From Pantoea alfalfae (GTDB lineage: Bacteria; Pseudomonadota; Gammaproteobacteria; Enterobacterales; Enterobacteriaceae), in assembly GCF_019880205.1 (NCBI RefSeq), contig NZ_CP082295.1:62001-126000 (forward strand): a DNA stretch of 64,000 bases, read 5' to 3'. The notes under the pieces are model-generated. The model worked only from the letters and a program-made list of their open reading frames with translations. It had not been told where the DNA came from and did not search any database. The translations under genes and the position numbers were made by a program. Of this stretch, positions 25,759-34,261 are shown piece after piece. Position 1 is the first letter of the stretch. Each line of letters opens with the position of its first letter.

Positions 25759-26898
25759 TCATTGCGCCGCCACAATCTGCAACGCGCGCGGGACCAGCTG
25801 CGTGAAGTATTCTACTGCCGGGCCGATCAGTGCTTCATCCGGATCGAAGGCGGCGTGATGCAGGCCAAATTCGCTGGCGCTGCCGATACTGACAAAAGCG
25901 CCCGGCACCTGTTGCAGATAGAAGGCAAAATCTTCTCCGCCCATCTGCGGTGACTCAGCATGCTCCGCGAGATAACCGCTCTGCTGTGCGATTTCCAGTG
26001 CCAAATCCACCCAGCCTGGGGTGTTAATCAGGGCAGGTGGCCCCTCGGTCCACGCCAGCTCCGCGGTCGCGCCAAATCCGGCGGCGATGCCCTGAATCAG
26101 CGAGCGGATGCGGTGTGGGATCTGCGCCCGGATCTCACCATTGTGGGTGCGCACGGTGCCTTCCAGCTCAACGCTTTGCGGCAACACGTTCCAGGTATTT
26201 CCGGCGGTAAAGCGCGTCACGCTCAGCACCACCGTCTCCAGCGAGCTGAAAACCCGGCTCGGCAGCGTCTGTAAAGCGGTCACAATATGGCTGGCAATCA
26301 CAATCGAATCGATGCCCTCCTGCGGTCGTGCCGCATGCGCGCCTTTACCTTCAACGCGGATCACAAAGCGATCGACGTTGGCATAAAACGCGCCCGCCCG
26401 ACTACGCAGTGTACCGAGCGGCAGGTCGGGCGCATTGTGCAGGCCAAATATTGCCTGTACGCCTTCCAGCGCACCGGCATCAATCAGCTGACGTGCGCCA
26501 TCAAACGTCTCTTCGGCGGGCTGAAACAGAATCCGTACACGGCCTGGCAGCGAGGCTTCCTGCTGTTTAAGCTGCAGGGCAACGCCCAGCATCACCGCGC
26601 TGTGAAGGTCGTGACCGCAGGCGTGCATGACGCCCGGCGCCTGAGATCGCCACGGGCGATCGGTGATTTCATCAATCGGCAACGCATCAATATCCGCGCG
26701 CAGGGCAATCAGTGATTCACCGTGACCAATTTCTACCACCACGCCAGTTTTCAGTTCCAGCGGCAACAGCCGGATACCCGCCTGTTCAAGCCAGCCGGCA
26801 ATACGCTCAGTTGTGGCAAATTCATGGTTTGAAAGTTCCGGATGCTGATGCAGTTCGCGACGCCACTGCACCAGTTGTTCAGTTAAAGGCAATGTCAT
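25759..26898 (-). CDS. M20 family metallo-amidohydrolase (N-acyl amino acid deacylase type)
   Basis: A 379-residue M20D peptidase-family hydrolase with the metal-binding motifs MHACGHDLHSAVM, FQPAEE and IFGLHNAPDLP, the dimerisation domain GKGAHAARPQEGID and the C-terminal GGEDFAFYLQQVPGAF. Relatives remove acyl groups from N-acyl amino acids or conjugates, including N-acetylcysteine in B. subtilis. A clear paralogue lies at 47920. It starts 2 bases after the CMD/AhpD gene stop. In this operon it probably deacylates an imported or oxidised conjugate (inference). Confidence 0.85.
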   Translation of the reverse strand: MTLPLTEQLVQWRRELHQHPELSNHEFATTERIAGWLEQAGIRLLPLELKTGVVVEIGHGESLIALRADIDALPIDEITDRPWRSQAPGVMHACGHDLHSAVMLGVALQLKQQEASLPGRVRILFQPAEETFDGARQLIDAGALEGVQAIFGLHNAPDLPLGTLRSRAGAFYANVDRFVIRVEGKGAHAARPQEGIDSIVIASHIVTALQTLPSRVFSSLETVVLSVTRFTAGNTWNVLPQSVELEGTVRTHNGEIRAQIPHRIRSLIQGIAAGFGATAELAWTEGPPALINTPGWVDLALEIAQQSGYLAEHAESPQMGGEDFAFYLQQVPGAFVSIGSASEFGLHHAAFDPDEALIGPAVEYFTQLVPRALQIVAAQ

Positions 26899-26900
26899 GT

Positions 26901-28001
26901 TTATCCCTGTTTTTCCGGCAGAAAAGGCTCGCCCAGCGTCAGCATCAGGCGATTGGCCCAGGCAAAGAAGGCGGTGGACTGAATCAGGTCGAGCAGGTCG
27001 AGCGTATCCAGGCCCTGCTCACGCAGTGCAGCGATCTGCGACCGGGCAGGTTGCGCAGGGGTCAGCGACAGCGCTGCCGAAAAGGCAATGATCGCCTGCC
27101 AGCGGGCAGTGTGTCCGTGGGATAACACTGCGCCGGGCGCAACATTCAGCAGCTTCTGTACTGCGTCATCCTGCTTCGAAAGCTGGCTGGCTTTACGCGC
27201 ATGAACCGAGGCGCAATAAATACAGCCGTTGACCTTACTGACCACCGTGGCGGCCAGCTCACGCTCGGCGCGCGGCAGCCCGCCAGCGGTATAGAAAATG
27301 CCTTTGTCGGTCAGGGTACGCTGCTCCAGCAGCGGCAGGTTACGCCCCAGCAGACGGAAATAGTCGGAATCGGTGTGACCGAATTTTGCCAGCGTCGCCT
27401 GCTCCTCCTCACTGAATTCAGCCAGCGGTCTGGCGGGCAGCCACGGTTCCCAGCCGAGTTCCAGCTGCGTAAACGCGGTCAGCGCCGTTTTGCCGCTGGC
27501 GGTCTGCAGTGCCTCATGCCAGTGACCGGCGACGACCGGTGCAGCTTCAACCGCTGCTTCATGGCCCTGCAGGCTGCGCAGGCCTGTGATTAAACGGCTC
27601 TGAAAACTGACGAACGCCACCAGTTGCGCCAGCGTGACAATGCCACGCGGACTCCAGCCCGCCTGCTTCAGCGCCTCCAGATCGGCAGGTGTGGCGGCAA
27701 CCGGCTCGAAGGTGAGGCGATGCGCGAAATTCAGCGCGGCACTAATCCGATCACTATCGGGCACGGGCTGCTGCGGCTGATAGTGCGCCTGCAGACCAGG
27801 CTGTCCATGCCAGTCTGCGACCTTTGCCGCCAGAAGGCGCCGCTCGGTTAACGGAAAATCGTCATCGCCCTGGCTGAACAGCACCTCGTAGCTGCCCTGG
27901 GCATGGCGCGTCGCGGCGTGGCGTGTCTGGCGCGCGTGGGCCAGTCCGGAATCGGGGTCGATATCGGCCAGTGTGGCAATCAAATCGTCAGGTTGACTCA
28001 T
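26901..28001 (-). CDS. Fused CMD-domain and alkylhydroperoxidase (AhpD-like) protein
   Basis: A 366-residue two-part protein. The N-terminal half (to about residue 170) resembles the CMD-domain family I know as Avi_7170. The C-terminal half resembles the Avi_7169 alkylhydroperoxidase-domain family and carries the redox motif of AhpD, GCIYCASVHARK, near residue 245. These families are described as separate neighbours of flavin monooxygenases and peptide-type ABC importers; here they form one chain. The C-x2-C-x3-H motif suggests disulfide-based reduction. Four-base overlap with the LLM gene and an AGGAGAA ribosome site support the start. Confidence 0.78.
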   Translation of the reverse strand: MSQPDDLIATLADIDPDSGLAHARQTRHAATRHAQGSYEVLFSQGDDDFPLTERRLLAAKVADWHGQPGLQAHYQPQQPVPDSDRISAALNFAHRLTFEPVAATPADLEALKQAGWSPRGIVTLAQLVAFVSFQSRLITGLRSLQGHEAAVEAAPVVAGHWHEALQTASGKTALTAFTQLELGWEPWLPARPLAEFSEEEQATLAKFGHTDSDYFRLLGRNLPLLEQRTLTDKGIFYTAGGLPRAERELAATVVSKVNGCIYCASVHARKASQLSKQDDAVQKLLNVAPGAVLSHGHTARWQAIIAFSAALSLTPAQPARSQIAALREQGLDTLDLLDLIQSTAFFAWANRLMLTLGEPFLPEKQG

Positions 28002-29005
28002 GAAATTCTCCTGTCTGGTTCGCCAGCAGCACGAAGTGCGGGCGCAATATGTCCGGCAATCAGCTCAATCGAGCGCAGCGTATCGGCATGCGAAGGCTCT
28101 GCTGAATGCACCTGGAATGAGATGTCGGTGACGCGAGGCAGCACGCTGTCCTGCACCAGCGAGCGCGCGACCTGATCGATGCCGCCAACATGGGCATCAA
28201 ACTGTGCCAGCAGGTCATCAAAGCTTTCCCCGCGTATTTCGCCACGGTACTGAGCAGCCTGCTTGCGAATGCCCGGTTCAGCGATCTGACGCGCGTAGTG
28301 GTCTGAATCCGCGACAAATGCAGTGCGGGAGGCAAGAATACGCGGCTCAATTCCCGCCGGAAGTGCCGCGAGATAGGCATCAATCAGCGGATTCTGCAGC
28401 GCATCGAGCGGAAGTCCGGCCTGGCCTGCTGGCCGTGGCTGGGTGCGCGACAGCATCAGACCGTGTCCGCCCTGGCCGGCACGGATTGCGCCCTCAACCG
28501 AAAAGGTGGCGATCCACACGCGTCCGGCGAGCTGCGGCGCGGCAGGATAAAGATGATTATCAGGATGACCCAGCGAATCACCGCGCCAGGCACTAAGCAG
28601 CGTATGCAGATTTTCTGCAAATGCCGCGCCGCGTTCGCCAGACGTCAGCCCAAAGGGTAAAAACGAGTCCGGCGTGCCGCCCGAACCCAGCCCGATCTCC
28701 AGCCGTCCGTCCGACAGCAAATCCAGTACTGCGGCATCTTCTGCGACCCGTAGTGCATTTTCCATCGGTAGCGTGATGATGGCAGTGCCGAGCCGTATGG
28801 TGCGGGTATGGGCGGCGGCGTGCGCCAGAAAAACCAGTGGCGAAGGCAGTCCGCCCTCATCCTCATGAAAGTGATGTTGAGCAATCCATGCCGTATCAAA
28901 GCCACAGTGCTCGGCATGCTGAATCTGCTCAGTGGCCAACTGATAGCGCTGTTTAGCCGGGACGTTATCCAGCAGTCGGGTAAAAAATCCGAGACGTCGG
29001 CTCAT
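27998..29005 (-). CDS. LLM-class FMN-dependent monooxygenase (KPN_01858-like family)
   Basis: A 335-residue luciferase-like flavoprotein. RLGFFTRLLDNVPAKQRYQLATEQIQHAEHCGFDTAWIAQHHF is the classic LLM start (short parts quoted: GFDTAWIAQHHF), followed by TIRLGTAIITLPMENALRVAED and SDGRLEIGLGSGG. From memory it fits the putative FMN luciferase-like family that co-occurs with CMD and AhpD-like proteins and an ABC transporter. It needs reduced FMN and O2 and probably oxidises the imported compound. A flavin reductase is not encoded nearby. It overlaps both neighbours by four bases, showing tight coupling. Confidence 0.82.
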   Translation of the reverse strand: MSRRLGFFTRLLDNVPAKQRYQLATEQIQHAEHCGFDTAWIAQHHFHEDEGGLPSPLVFLAHAAAHTRTIRLGTAIITLPMENALRVAEDAAVLDLLSDGRLEIGLGSGGTPDSFLPFGLTSGERGAAFAENLHTLLSAWRGDSLGHPDNHLYPAAPQLAGRVWIATFSVEGAIRAGQGGHGLMLSRTQPRPAGQAGLPLDALQNPLIDAYLAALPAGIEPRILASRTAFVADSDHYARQIAEPGIRKQAAQYRGEIRGESFDDLLAQFDAHVGGIDQVARSLVQDSVLPRVTDISFQVHSAEPSHADTLRSIELIAGHIAPALRAAGEPDRRIS

Positions 29006-30621
29006 GCTGACTCCTTATGCGTTAACGGAATGAGCGGAGGAATCGCACCGATCAGTTCGCGCGTGTAGGGATGCTGAGGTGCGCTGAATATCGTGACAAC
29101 GTCACCTTGCTCTACCGCTTCGCCCGCTTTTAATACGGTGATGCTGTCGGCAATCTGTCGCACAGTCGCCAGATCGTGCGTAATAAAGAGATAAGTCAGC
29201 CCCAGTTCGGCCTGAAGCTGCTGCAACAGGTTGAGGATTTGTGCCTGCACCGTGACATCCAGCGCCGACGTCGCCTCGTCCAGCACCAGGATTTCAGGCT
29301 CACAGATCAGCGCTCGCGCCAGGGCGACACGCTGCCGCTGACCGCCCGAAAGTTCATGCGGCTGACGTGACAGCAGAGAGAGCGGCAGTGCCACCCGCGA
29401 GGTGATCGCTTCCACCCGTTCGCGGCGCTGGCTGCGGTTCAGCCGGTCAAAGTTACGCAGAGGTTCTTCGATAATCGCATAGACCGTCTGACGGGGATCG
29501 AGCGAGGAAAACGGGTTCTGATAGACAACCTGGATCTTACGGCGCAGTTGACGCATTGCCTCGCCGCGCAATCCATTGACTACAATGCCGTTCAGCGTCA
29601 CTGCGCCTCTATCGACGGTTTCAAAGCCCAGAATGATACGTGCCAGCGTCGTTTTTCCGGATCCGGATTCGCCGACCAGCGCATGCGTGGTGCCACGTGC
29701 CACCTGAAAACTGACGTTATTCAGCGCCTGTAACCGCTGCTGTTTACCCAGCGAAAAGCTTTTCATCACGCCGGTTGCCCGAATTGCCGGAGCAGAAAAA
29801 CGGGCGGCCGCAGGTTTTACGCGGGCCGGTCGCTCTGGCGCAGCATCGTTCAGTAACTGACGGGTGTAGGGATGTGATGGCGCGCTGATGACCTGGGCGG
29901 TGCGTCCCGCTTCCTGAATTTCACCGTGGCGAAAAACAATGATGCGGTCTGCACGCTGTGCTGCCAGCGCCAGGTCATGGGTGACAAACAGCACGGCGGT
30001 ATTAGACTCCTGCCGCAGGTTATCCAGCAGATCGAGAATGCGCTTCTGCACCGTGACATCCAGTGCGCTGGTCGGCTCATCCGCAATAATGATCTCCGGC
30101 TGCAGGGCGAGGGCGATAGCGATCAAAACACGCTGCTTCATGCCGCCTGAGAGCTGATGTGGTAACTGCCTGACCCGCTGTTCCGGGTGGCTGAGACCGA
30201 CGCGGGTCAGCAGATCAATGACCCTTTGCTTGCGCTGTGCTGCCGGTAATCGCAGATGCAGGCGCAGGATCTCCTCCACCTGTTCGCCGACAGTTTTAAC
30301 CGGATTCAGTGAGTTGCCGGGATCCTGCGGCACCAGGCTGATGCGCGCACCGCGCAGCGAGTCGACGCGCTTCTGTGACCACTGGCTGATATCAACGCCG
30401 TTGAGCCGGATTTCGCCCGCTTCGCGGCGGCCATTTTCTGCCATCAGGCCCATAATGGCTTGTGCCGTGGTGGTTTTGCCGGAACCGGATTCGCCGACCA
30501 GTGCCACCATCTCACCGGCGTGCAGTTCGAAGCTGACGTTATTCACCACCGGCTGCCACTGGTTGCCGCGGCGATAGCTTAACGTCAGGTTGTTGACGGC
30601 GAGTAACGGCTGAGCGCTCAT
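29002..30621 (-). CDS. Fused double ATPase of a peptide-type ABC importer (DppDF/GsiA-like)
   Basis: A 539-residue ATPase with two complete nucleotide-binding domains: GESGSGKTTTAQ, LSGGMKQR and IIADEPTSALD in the first, GESGSGKTTLAR, LSGGQRQR and LVLDEATSALD in the second. This GsiA/YejF-type arrangement energises dipeptide/oligopeptide-class importers. The ATG at 30621 is chosen because it overlaps the permease stop as ATGA and starts the family sequence (MSAQPLLAVNNLTLSY); the longer frame reads back through the permease gene. Confidence 0.88.
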   Translation of the reverse strand: MSAQPLLAVNNLTLSYRRGNQWQPVVNNVSFELHAGEMVALVGESGSGKTTTAQAIMGLMAENGRREAGEIRLNGVDISQWSQKRVDSLRGARISLVPQDPGNSLNPVKTVGEQVEEILRLHLRLPAAQRKQRVIDLLTRVGLSHPEQRVRQLPHQLSGGMKQRVLIAIALALQPEIIIADEPTSALDVTVQKRILDLLDNLRQESNTAVLFVTHDLALAAQRADRIIVFRHGEIQEAGRTAQVISAPSHPYTRQLLNDAAPERPARVKPAAARFSAPAIRATGVMKSFSLGKQQRLQALNNVSFQVARGTTHALVGESGSGKTTLARIILGFETVDRGAVTLNGIVVNGLRGEAMRQLRRKIQVVYQNPFSSLDPRQTVYAIIEEPLRNFDRLNRSQRRERVEAITSRVALPLSLLSRQPHELSGGQRQRVALARALICEPEILVLDEATSALDVTVQAQILNLLQQLQAELGLTYLFITHDLATVRQIADSITVLKAGEAVEQGDVVTIFSAPQHPYTRELIGAIPPLIPLTHKESA

Positions 30622-31463
30622 CGGCGTCCTCCTGAAAGTTGCTGACTGATGCGGTTCGCAGCGAGCACGACAGCCACTACCACCACACCAGGAAATGTGG
30701 TCAGCCACCAGGCGGTAGCCAGATAATTACGGCCTTCAGCGATTAACAGACCCCATTCCGGAATCGGCGGCGGCGTGCCGTAGCCGAGAAAACTCAGGGT
30801 CGACAGCGCCAGAATAGCCTGACCAAACTGCAGGGCGGCATAGGCGATCACCGGCGTCAGTGCATTGGGCAGAATGTGACGCCACAGCACGCTGAAAAAG
30901 CGGCCGCCACTGCCATATGCCGCCTCGATATATTCACTGTGGCGAATGCGCACCACTTCGGCCCGCGCCAGCCGGGCAAAGCTGGCAATGGAGGCGATGC
31001 CCACTGCGAGCGCGGCATTCAGGGTGCCGAAGCCGAGCAGAATCAGCACGCTCAGGGAGAGCAGCAGCGAGGGGATCGCCAGTAATACATCCACAGCGCG
31101 CATCACTATCGATTCAGTTTTTCCGCCCGTGGCTCCCGCCAGGACGCCTAGCGCGGTTCCGGCCAGCAGACCGATTGCCACTGATATGACGGCGGCAGAG
31201 AGGGAATGTGACGCGCCGTAAACAATGCGGGAAAAGAGATCGCGGCCCAGTTGATCGGTGCCGAGCCAGTGTCCGGCCTGCGGCGCCAGTCGCTGTGCGC
31301 CCGCGATGCCTTCCAGCGGGTTAGCCTGGGTAAAAAGGGCCGGAAAAAGGGCCGCCAGCACGGCCAGCACCATCACGAATAGGGCCAGCCACAGGCCCGG
31401 CGCGAAGCGGTAACGCTTAGACGAGACGGATTGCCGGGCGGCCGCGTAATCAACCAGACTCAT
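30618..31463 (-). CDS. Peptide-type ABC importer permease (DppC/OppC-like)
   Basis: A 281-residue inner-membrane permease with about six helices and the DppC hallmarks GTDQLGRDLFSRIVYGASHSL near residue 70 and the EAA loop EYIEAAYGSGGRFFSVLWRHILPN (quoted in part). It pairs with the DppB-like permease directly upstream. The reading frames overlap by four bases on both sides, so all transport subunits are made in fixed proportion. Confidence 0.88.
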   Translation of the reverse strand: MSLVDYAAARQSVSSKRYRFAPGLWLALFVMVLAVLAALFPALFTQANPLEGIAGAQRLAPQAGHWLGTDQLGRDLFSRIVYGASHSLSAAVISVAIGLLAGTALGVLAGATGGKTESIVMRAVDVLLAIPSLLLSLSVLILLGFGTLNAALAVGIASIASFARLARAEVVRIRHSEYIEAAYGSGGRFFSVLWRHILPNALTPVIAYAALQFGQAILALSTLSFLGYGTPPPIPEWGLLIAEGRNYLATAWWLTTFPGVVVVAVVLAANRISQQLSGGRR

Positions 31464-32407
31464 GTTGCACCTCTTAAGAGCTGTAAGCGCGGGTCAAACA
31501 GCGGCATCAGCAGATCCACCAGCAGGTTGATCACCACAAAACCCAGCGCGGAGATCATCACTACCGCCTGCAACACCGCCACATCCTGATTGTTCACCGC
31601 CTGCTGCGTCAGCTGACCCAGCCCCCCCAGGCCAAAGACCGTTTCGGTAATCAGCGCGCCGGCAATCAGTTCCCCCAGCAGCAGTCCCGCTACGGTAAGC
31701 ACCGGCAGCATCGCGTTACGCAGGATATGCCGCCAGAGGACATAGTGCTCGCTGGCACCTTTGGCCCGCGCCACTGCCACGAAAGGTCGGGTGGAAACCT
31801 CATCAATGCTGCGCAGCAGAATCTGTGCCAGCGGCGCTGAGATCGGAACGGCGACGGTGATAATGGGCAGAATCAGTCCCTGCCACGGCGAGGGATTGAT
31901 GACCGGGATCCAGCGCAGCTGGAATGAGAAGAGCTGAATCAGGGCGATGCCGAGCCAGAAGGTCGGCACGGAGATAAACAGCGCGGGCAGGGACTGCAGC
32001 AGATTCCGCAGGAAGCGCAGGGCGGGCAGTCTGGAGAGGGTCGCCAGCACAAAAGCCAGCAGCGTTGCCAGCAGAAATCCGCACAGCGCCAGTCGCAGCG
32101 TGCCGGGCAGGTTGCTGATCAGCAGTTCACTGACCGGTACGCCCGCCTGCACCGAATAGCCGAAGTCACCATGCAGCATCGCCGCCAGCGTATGCAGATA
32201 TTGCTGCCACAGCGGGCTGTCTGCGCCATAGGCCTGACGCATCTCAGCAATCTGCTGTGGACTCAGGCCGAGATCCGGATTCTGAAACTTTATCAGCACC
32301 GCATCACCCGGCAGCACCTGCAACAGCACAAATGACAGGGTAAAGGCAGCCCAGAGTACCAGCAGTCCCAGACCGGCGCGTTGCAGCAGATAGTGGCGCA
32401 TCCTCAC
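31460..32407 (-). CDS. Peptide-type ABC importer permease (DppB/OppB-like)
   Basis: A 315-residue permease starting LLQRAGLGLLVLWAAFTLSF, with the family phrase LLQVLPGDAV and a helix-rich membrane domain with the EAA-type loop RAKGASEHYVLWRHILRNA. It is the first permease after the substrate-binding protein. With the DppC-like and double-ATPase subunits it makes a complete importer for peptides, opines or similar amide-linked compounds (class from family, substrate unknown). Confidence 0.88.
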   Translation of the reverse strand: MRMRHYLLQRAGLGLLVLWAAFTLSFVLLQVLPGDAVLIKFQNPDLGLSPQQIAEMRQAYGADSPLWQQYLHTLAAMLHGDFGYSVQAGVPVSELLISNLPGTLRLALCGFLLATLLAFVLATLSRLPALRFLRNLLQSLPALFISVPTFWLGIALIQLFSFQLRWIPVINPSPWQGLILPIITVAVPISAPLAQILLRSIDEVSTRPFVAVARAKGASEHYVLWRHILRNAMLPVLTVAGLLLGELIAGALITETVFGLGGLGQLTQQAVNNQDVAVLQAVVMISALGFVVINLLVDLLMPLFDPRLQLLRGAT

Positions 32408-32413
32408 CTCCGG

Positions 32414-34048
32414 TTACTGTTTTTCCAGCCAGGCACCATAGAGTGCCGGACGGCCTACCGCCTCAAAACTGACCCCTTTCAGCCAGGGCGCGCCCGCATA
32501 AACCTGCGGCTCTTCAAAGATCGGAATCACATAGGCCTGGTCCAGCAGATAGCGCTGAACATCACCGGTCAGCTGCAGTCGTTTTGCCGGATCAACTTCG
32601 GAGGAGACGTCCACCAGCAGCTGATTGAGTTTGTCATCACGGAAGTTTTTTACTTTGTCGCTGGAGCCGCCTTTCTGCAGCAGGTTGTCGCGGTTAGCCG
32701 GGTAGAAGCTGCTTTTAATCACGTCGGGATCGGCGCGGCCAACTTCCGTGACATTCAGCGGCGTTTTCAGAGGATCCAGGTTATCCAGCGTTTTGCTGCC
32801 TGCATCACCGGCTTTCACAGTGAGGGCAACCCCCGCCTGTCGCCACTGCTGCGCGACCAGTTGCAGCACCTCTTTGTTCTGCGGCTGCGGCAGGGATTCA
32901 TAGACGGTCAGAGCCAGTCGCTGGCCCGCTTTTTCACGGATGCCATCTGCGCCCGGTTTCCAGCCCGCCTGGTCGAGCAATGCCTTCGCTTTCGCCAGAT
33001 CAAACGTCAGTTTGTCCGCCAGATTGACGTAGCCGGCAGCGGTGGTCGCGACGACCGAGGTTGCCTGCGGATAGTTGGGAGAGAAGAGCGTTTCAACCAC
33101 CTGCTTCGCATTGGTGGCGTGCAGCAGCGCCTGACGCACCCGGATATCACTCACCAGCGGATTATCAGGACGGAAGCTCAGGCTGTCGTTGACGCCACGG
33201 GTCGGCGCGGCATAAACCGGGAAGTTCTGATCTTTCGCCTGCTTCTCATCATAAGCCTGCACCTGACGGATGAGGCCCGCCTGGCCCGCCAGCAGCGCAC
33301 CGATGCGCACGCTGTCTTCCGGCGTCACAATAACTTTAATTCCGTCGAGGTTAGCCGGACCCTGCTGCCTGATGTTTTTCGGGCCCCACTGGTACGCTTT
33401 GCGCGCCACCAGATCCACTTCGCGACCGAGCTTCTCATCACTGACCACAAATGGTCCGGAACCAATGATATGCCGGGCATCACCCAGCTGATCGAAACTG
33501 CGTGCCAGGGTACTCAGCGACACCAGGCCGGAGCCAATGGTGGCGGTGCCCTGCAAAAATCCAGGCGAGGGTTTTTTGAAATAAAACTTCACCGTCAGCG
33601 GATCAATCACTTCACTGTGGTCGTAGTTATTAATCACTTCTGAAACCGGCAGGCGCAGCGCTTTATTTCCCAGCCCGTAGGTATCAAAGTTTTTCGCCAC
33701 CGCGTTGGCATCTAATGGTGTGCCGTCGGAAAAAGTCACACCCGGACGTAATTTAAAGGTGTATTCCGTTTTATCGGCATTGGTGGTCCAGCTTTCCGCA
33801 ATCCAGGGTTCAACCTGTAAAGTTTCAGGATTCTGCCAGGTTAATTTATCGGTGATCTGATTGAGAATGCCGCCATTAGGGTAAAAGCCCCCGGCTGGCG
33901 GATAAAGGTTTGTATGTGCCTGCTGTTCAAGATAAATCAGCGTGCCGCCTTTAACCGGCGCGGCCACTGCATTAAAGGTGAGAATCCCAGTAAGTAAGGT
34001 AAAAACCAGCGTCTGTGCGCGTGGTTTAAGGGGAAATAACGTCGTCAT
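32414..34048 (-). CDS. Substrate-binding protein of a peptide-type ABC importer (SBP family 5)
   Basis: A 544-residue periplasmic protein with a signal peptide (LVFTLLTGILTFNAVAA) and SBP_bac_5 features: GGTLIYLEQQAHTNLYPP, LQVEPWIAESWTT, YTFKLRPGVTFSDGTPLDA. It fits the KPN_01854-like binding-protein family I recall in association with LLM and CMD genes. The ATG at 34048 has AAGGAATTC upstream and makes the signal start immediately; another ATG seven codons earlier is less suitable. It is the first gene of the eight-gene operon ending with the VOC gene at 24893. A promoter should lie in 34049-34190, but no operator was recognised. Confidence 0.87.
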   Translation of the reverse strand: MTTLFPLKPRAQTLVFTLLTGILTFNAVAAPVKGGTLIYLEQQAHTNLYPPAGGFYPNGGILNQITDKLTWQNPETLQVEPWIAESWTTNADKTEYTFKLRPGVTFSDGTPLDANAVAKNFDTYGLGNKALRLPVSEVINNYDHSEVIDPLTVKFYFKKPSPGFLQGTATIGSGLVSLSTLARSFDQLGDARHIIGSGPFVVSDEKLGREVDLVARKAYQWGPKNIRQQGPANLDGIKVIVTPEDSVRIGALLAGQAGLIRQVQAYDEKQAKDQNFPVYAAPTRGVNDSLSFRPDNPLVSDIRVRQALLHATNAKQVVETLFSPNYPQATSVVATTAAGYVNLADKLTFDLAKAKALLDQAGWKPGADGIREKAGQRLALTVYESLPQPQNKEVLQLVAQQWRQAGVALTVKAGDAGSKTLDNLDPLKTPLNVTEVGRADPDVIKSSFYPANRDNLLQKGGSSDKVKNFRDDKLNQLLVDVSSEVDPAKRLQLTGDVQRYLLDQAYVIPIFEEPQVYAGAPWLKGVSFEAVGRPALYGAWLEKQ

Positions 34049-34194
34049 GGTGAATTCCTTTGTTATCAATTGCCTCAGCAGGCGGAATCATCATCGAATG
34101 ACGCAACACACAGATAAAGTAACGATTTGGTCAAAGCTTATCTGAAAATAATAAATGCGGGAGTGGGTGGGAATTTATGAATGGTTTGAATGTA

Positions 34195-34224
34195 CGGAAT
34201 GGCAAATAAACATCTGCCATTCCG
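34195..34224. terminator. Inverted repeat between dfoS and the importer operon
   Basis: CGGAATGGCA / TGCCATTCCG, a perfect 10-bp stem with a 10-base loop, lies 38 bases beyond the dfoS stop. There is no T run, so it is a stem that may attenuate read-through or stabilise the mRNA. Confidence 0.45.
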
Positions 34225-34261
34225 CGGGATTATATTTTCTTAACGGCAAGCGGGGGCGTTA

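Noticed and set aside
32381-33643. 420-residue plus-strand open frame
   Set aside because: It lies antisense to the binding-protein gene at 32414-34048, which has a signal peptide and family motifs. Long antisense frames are expected in GC-rich DNA.
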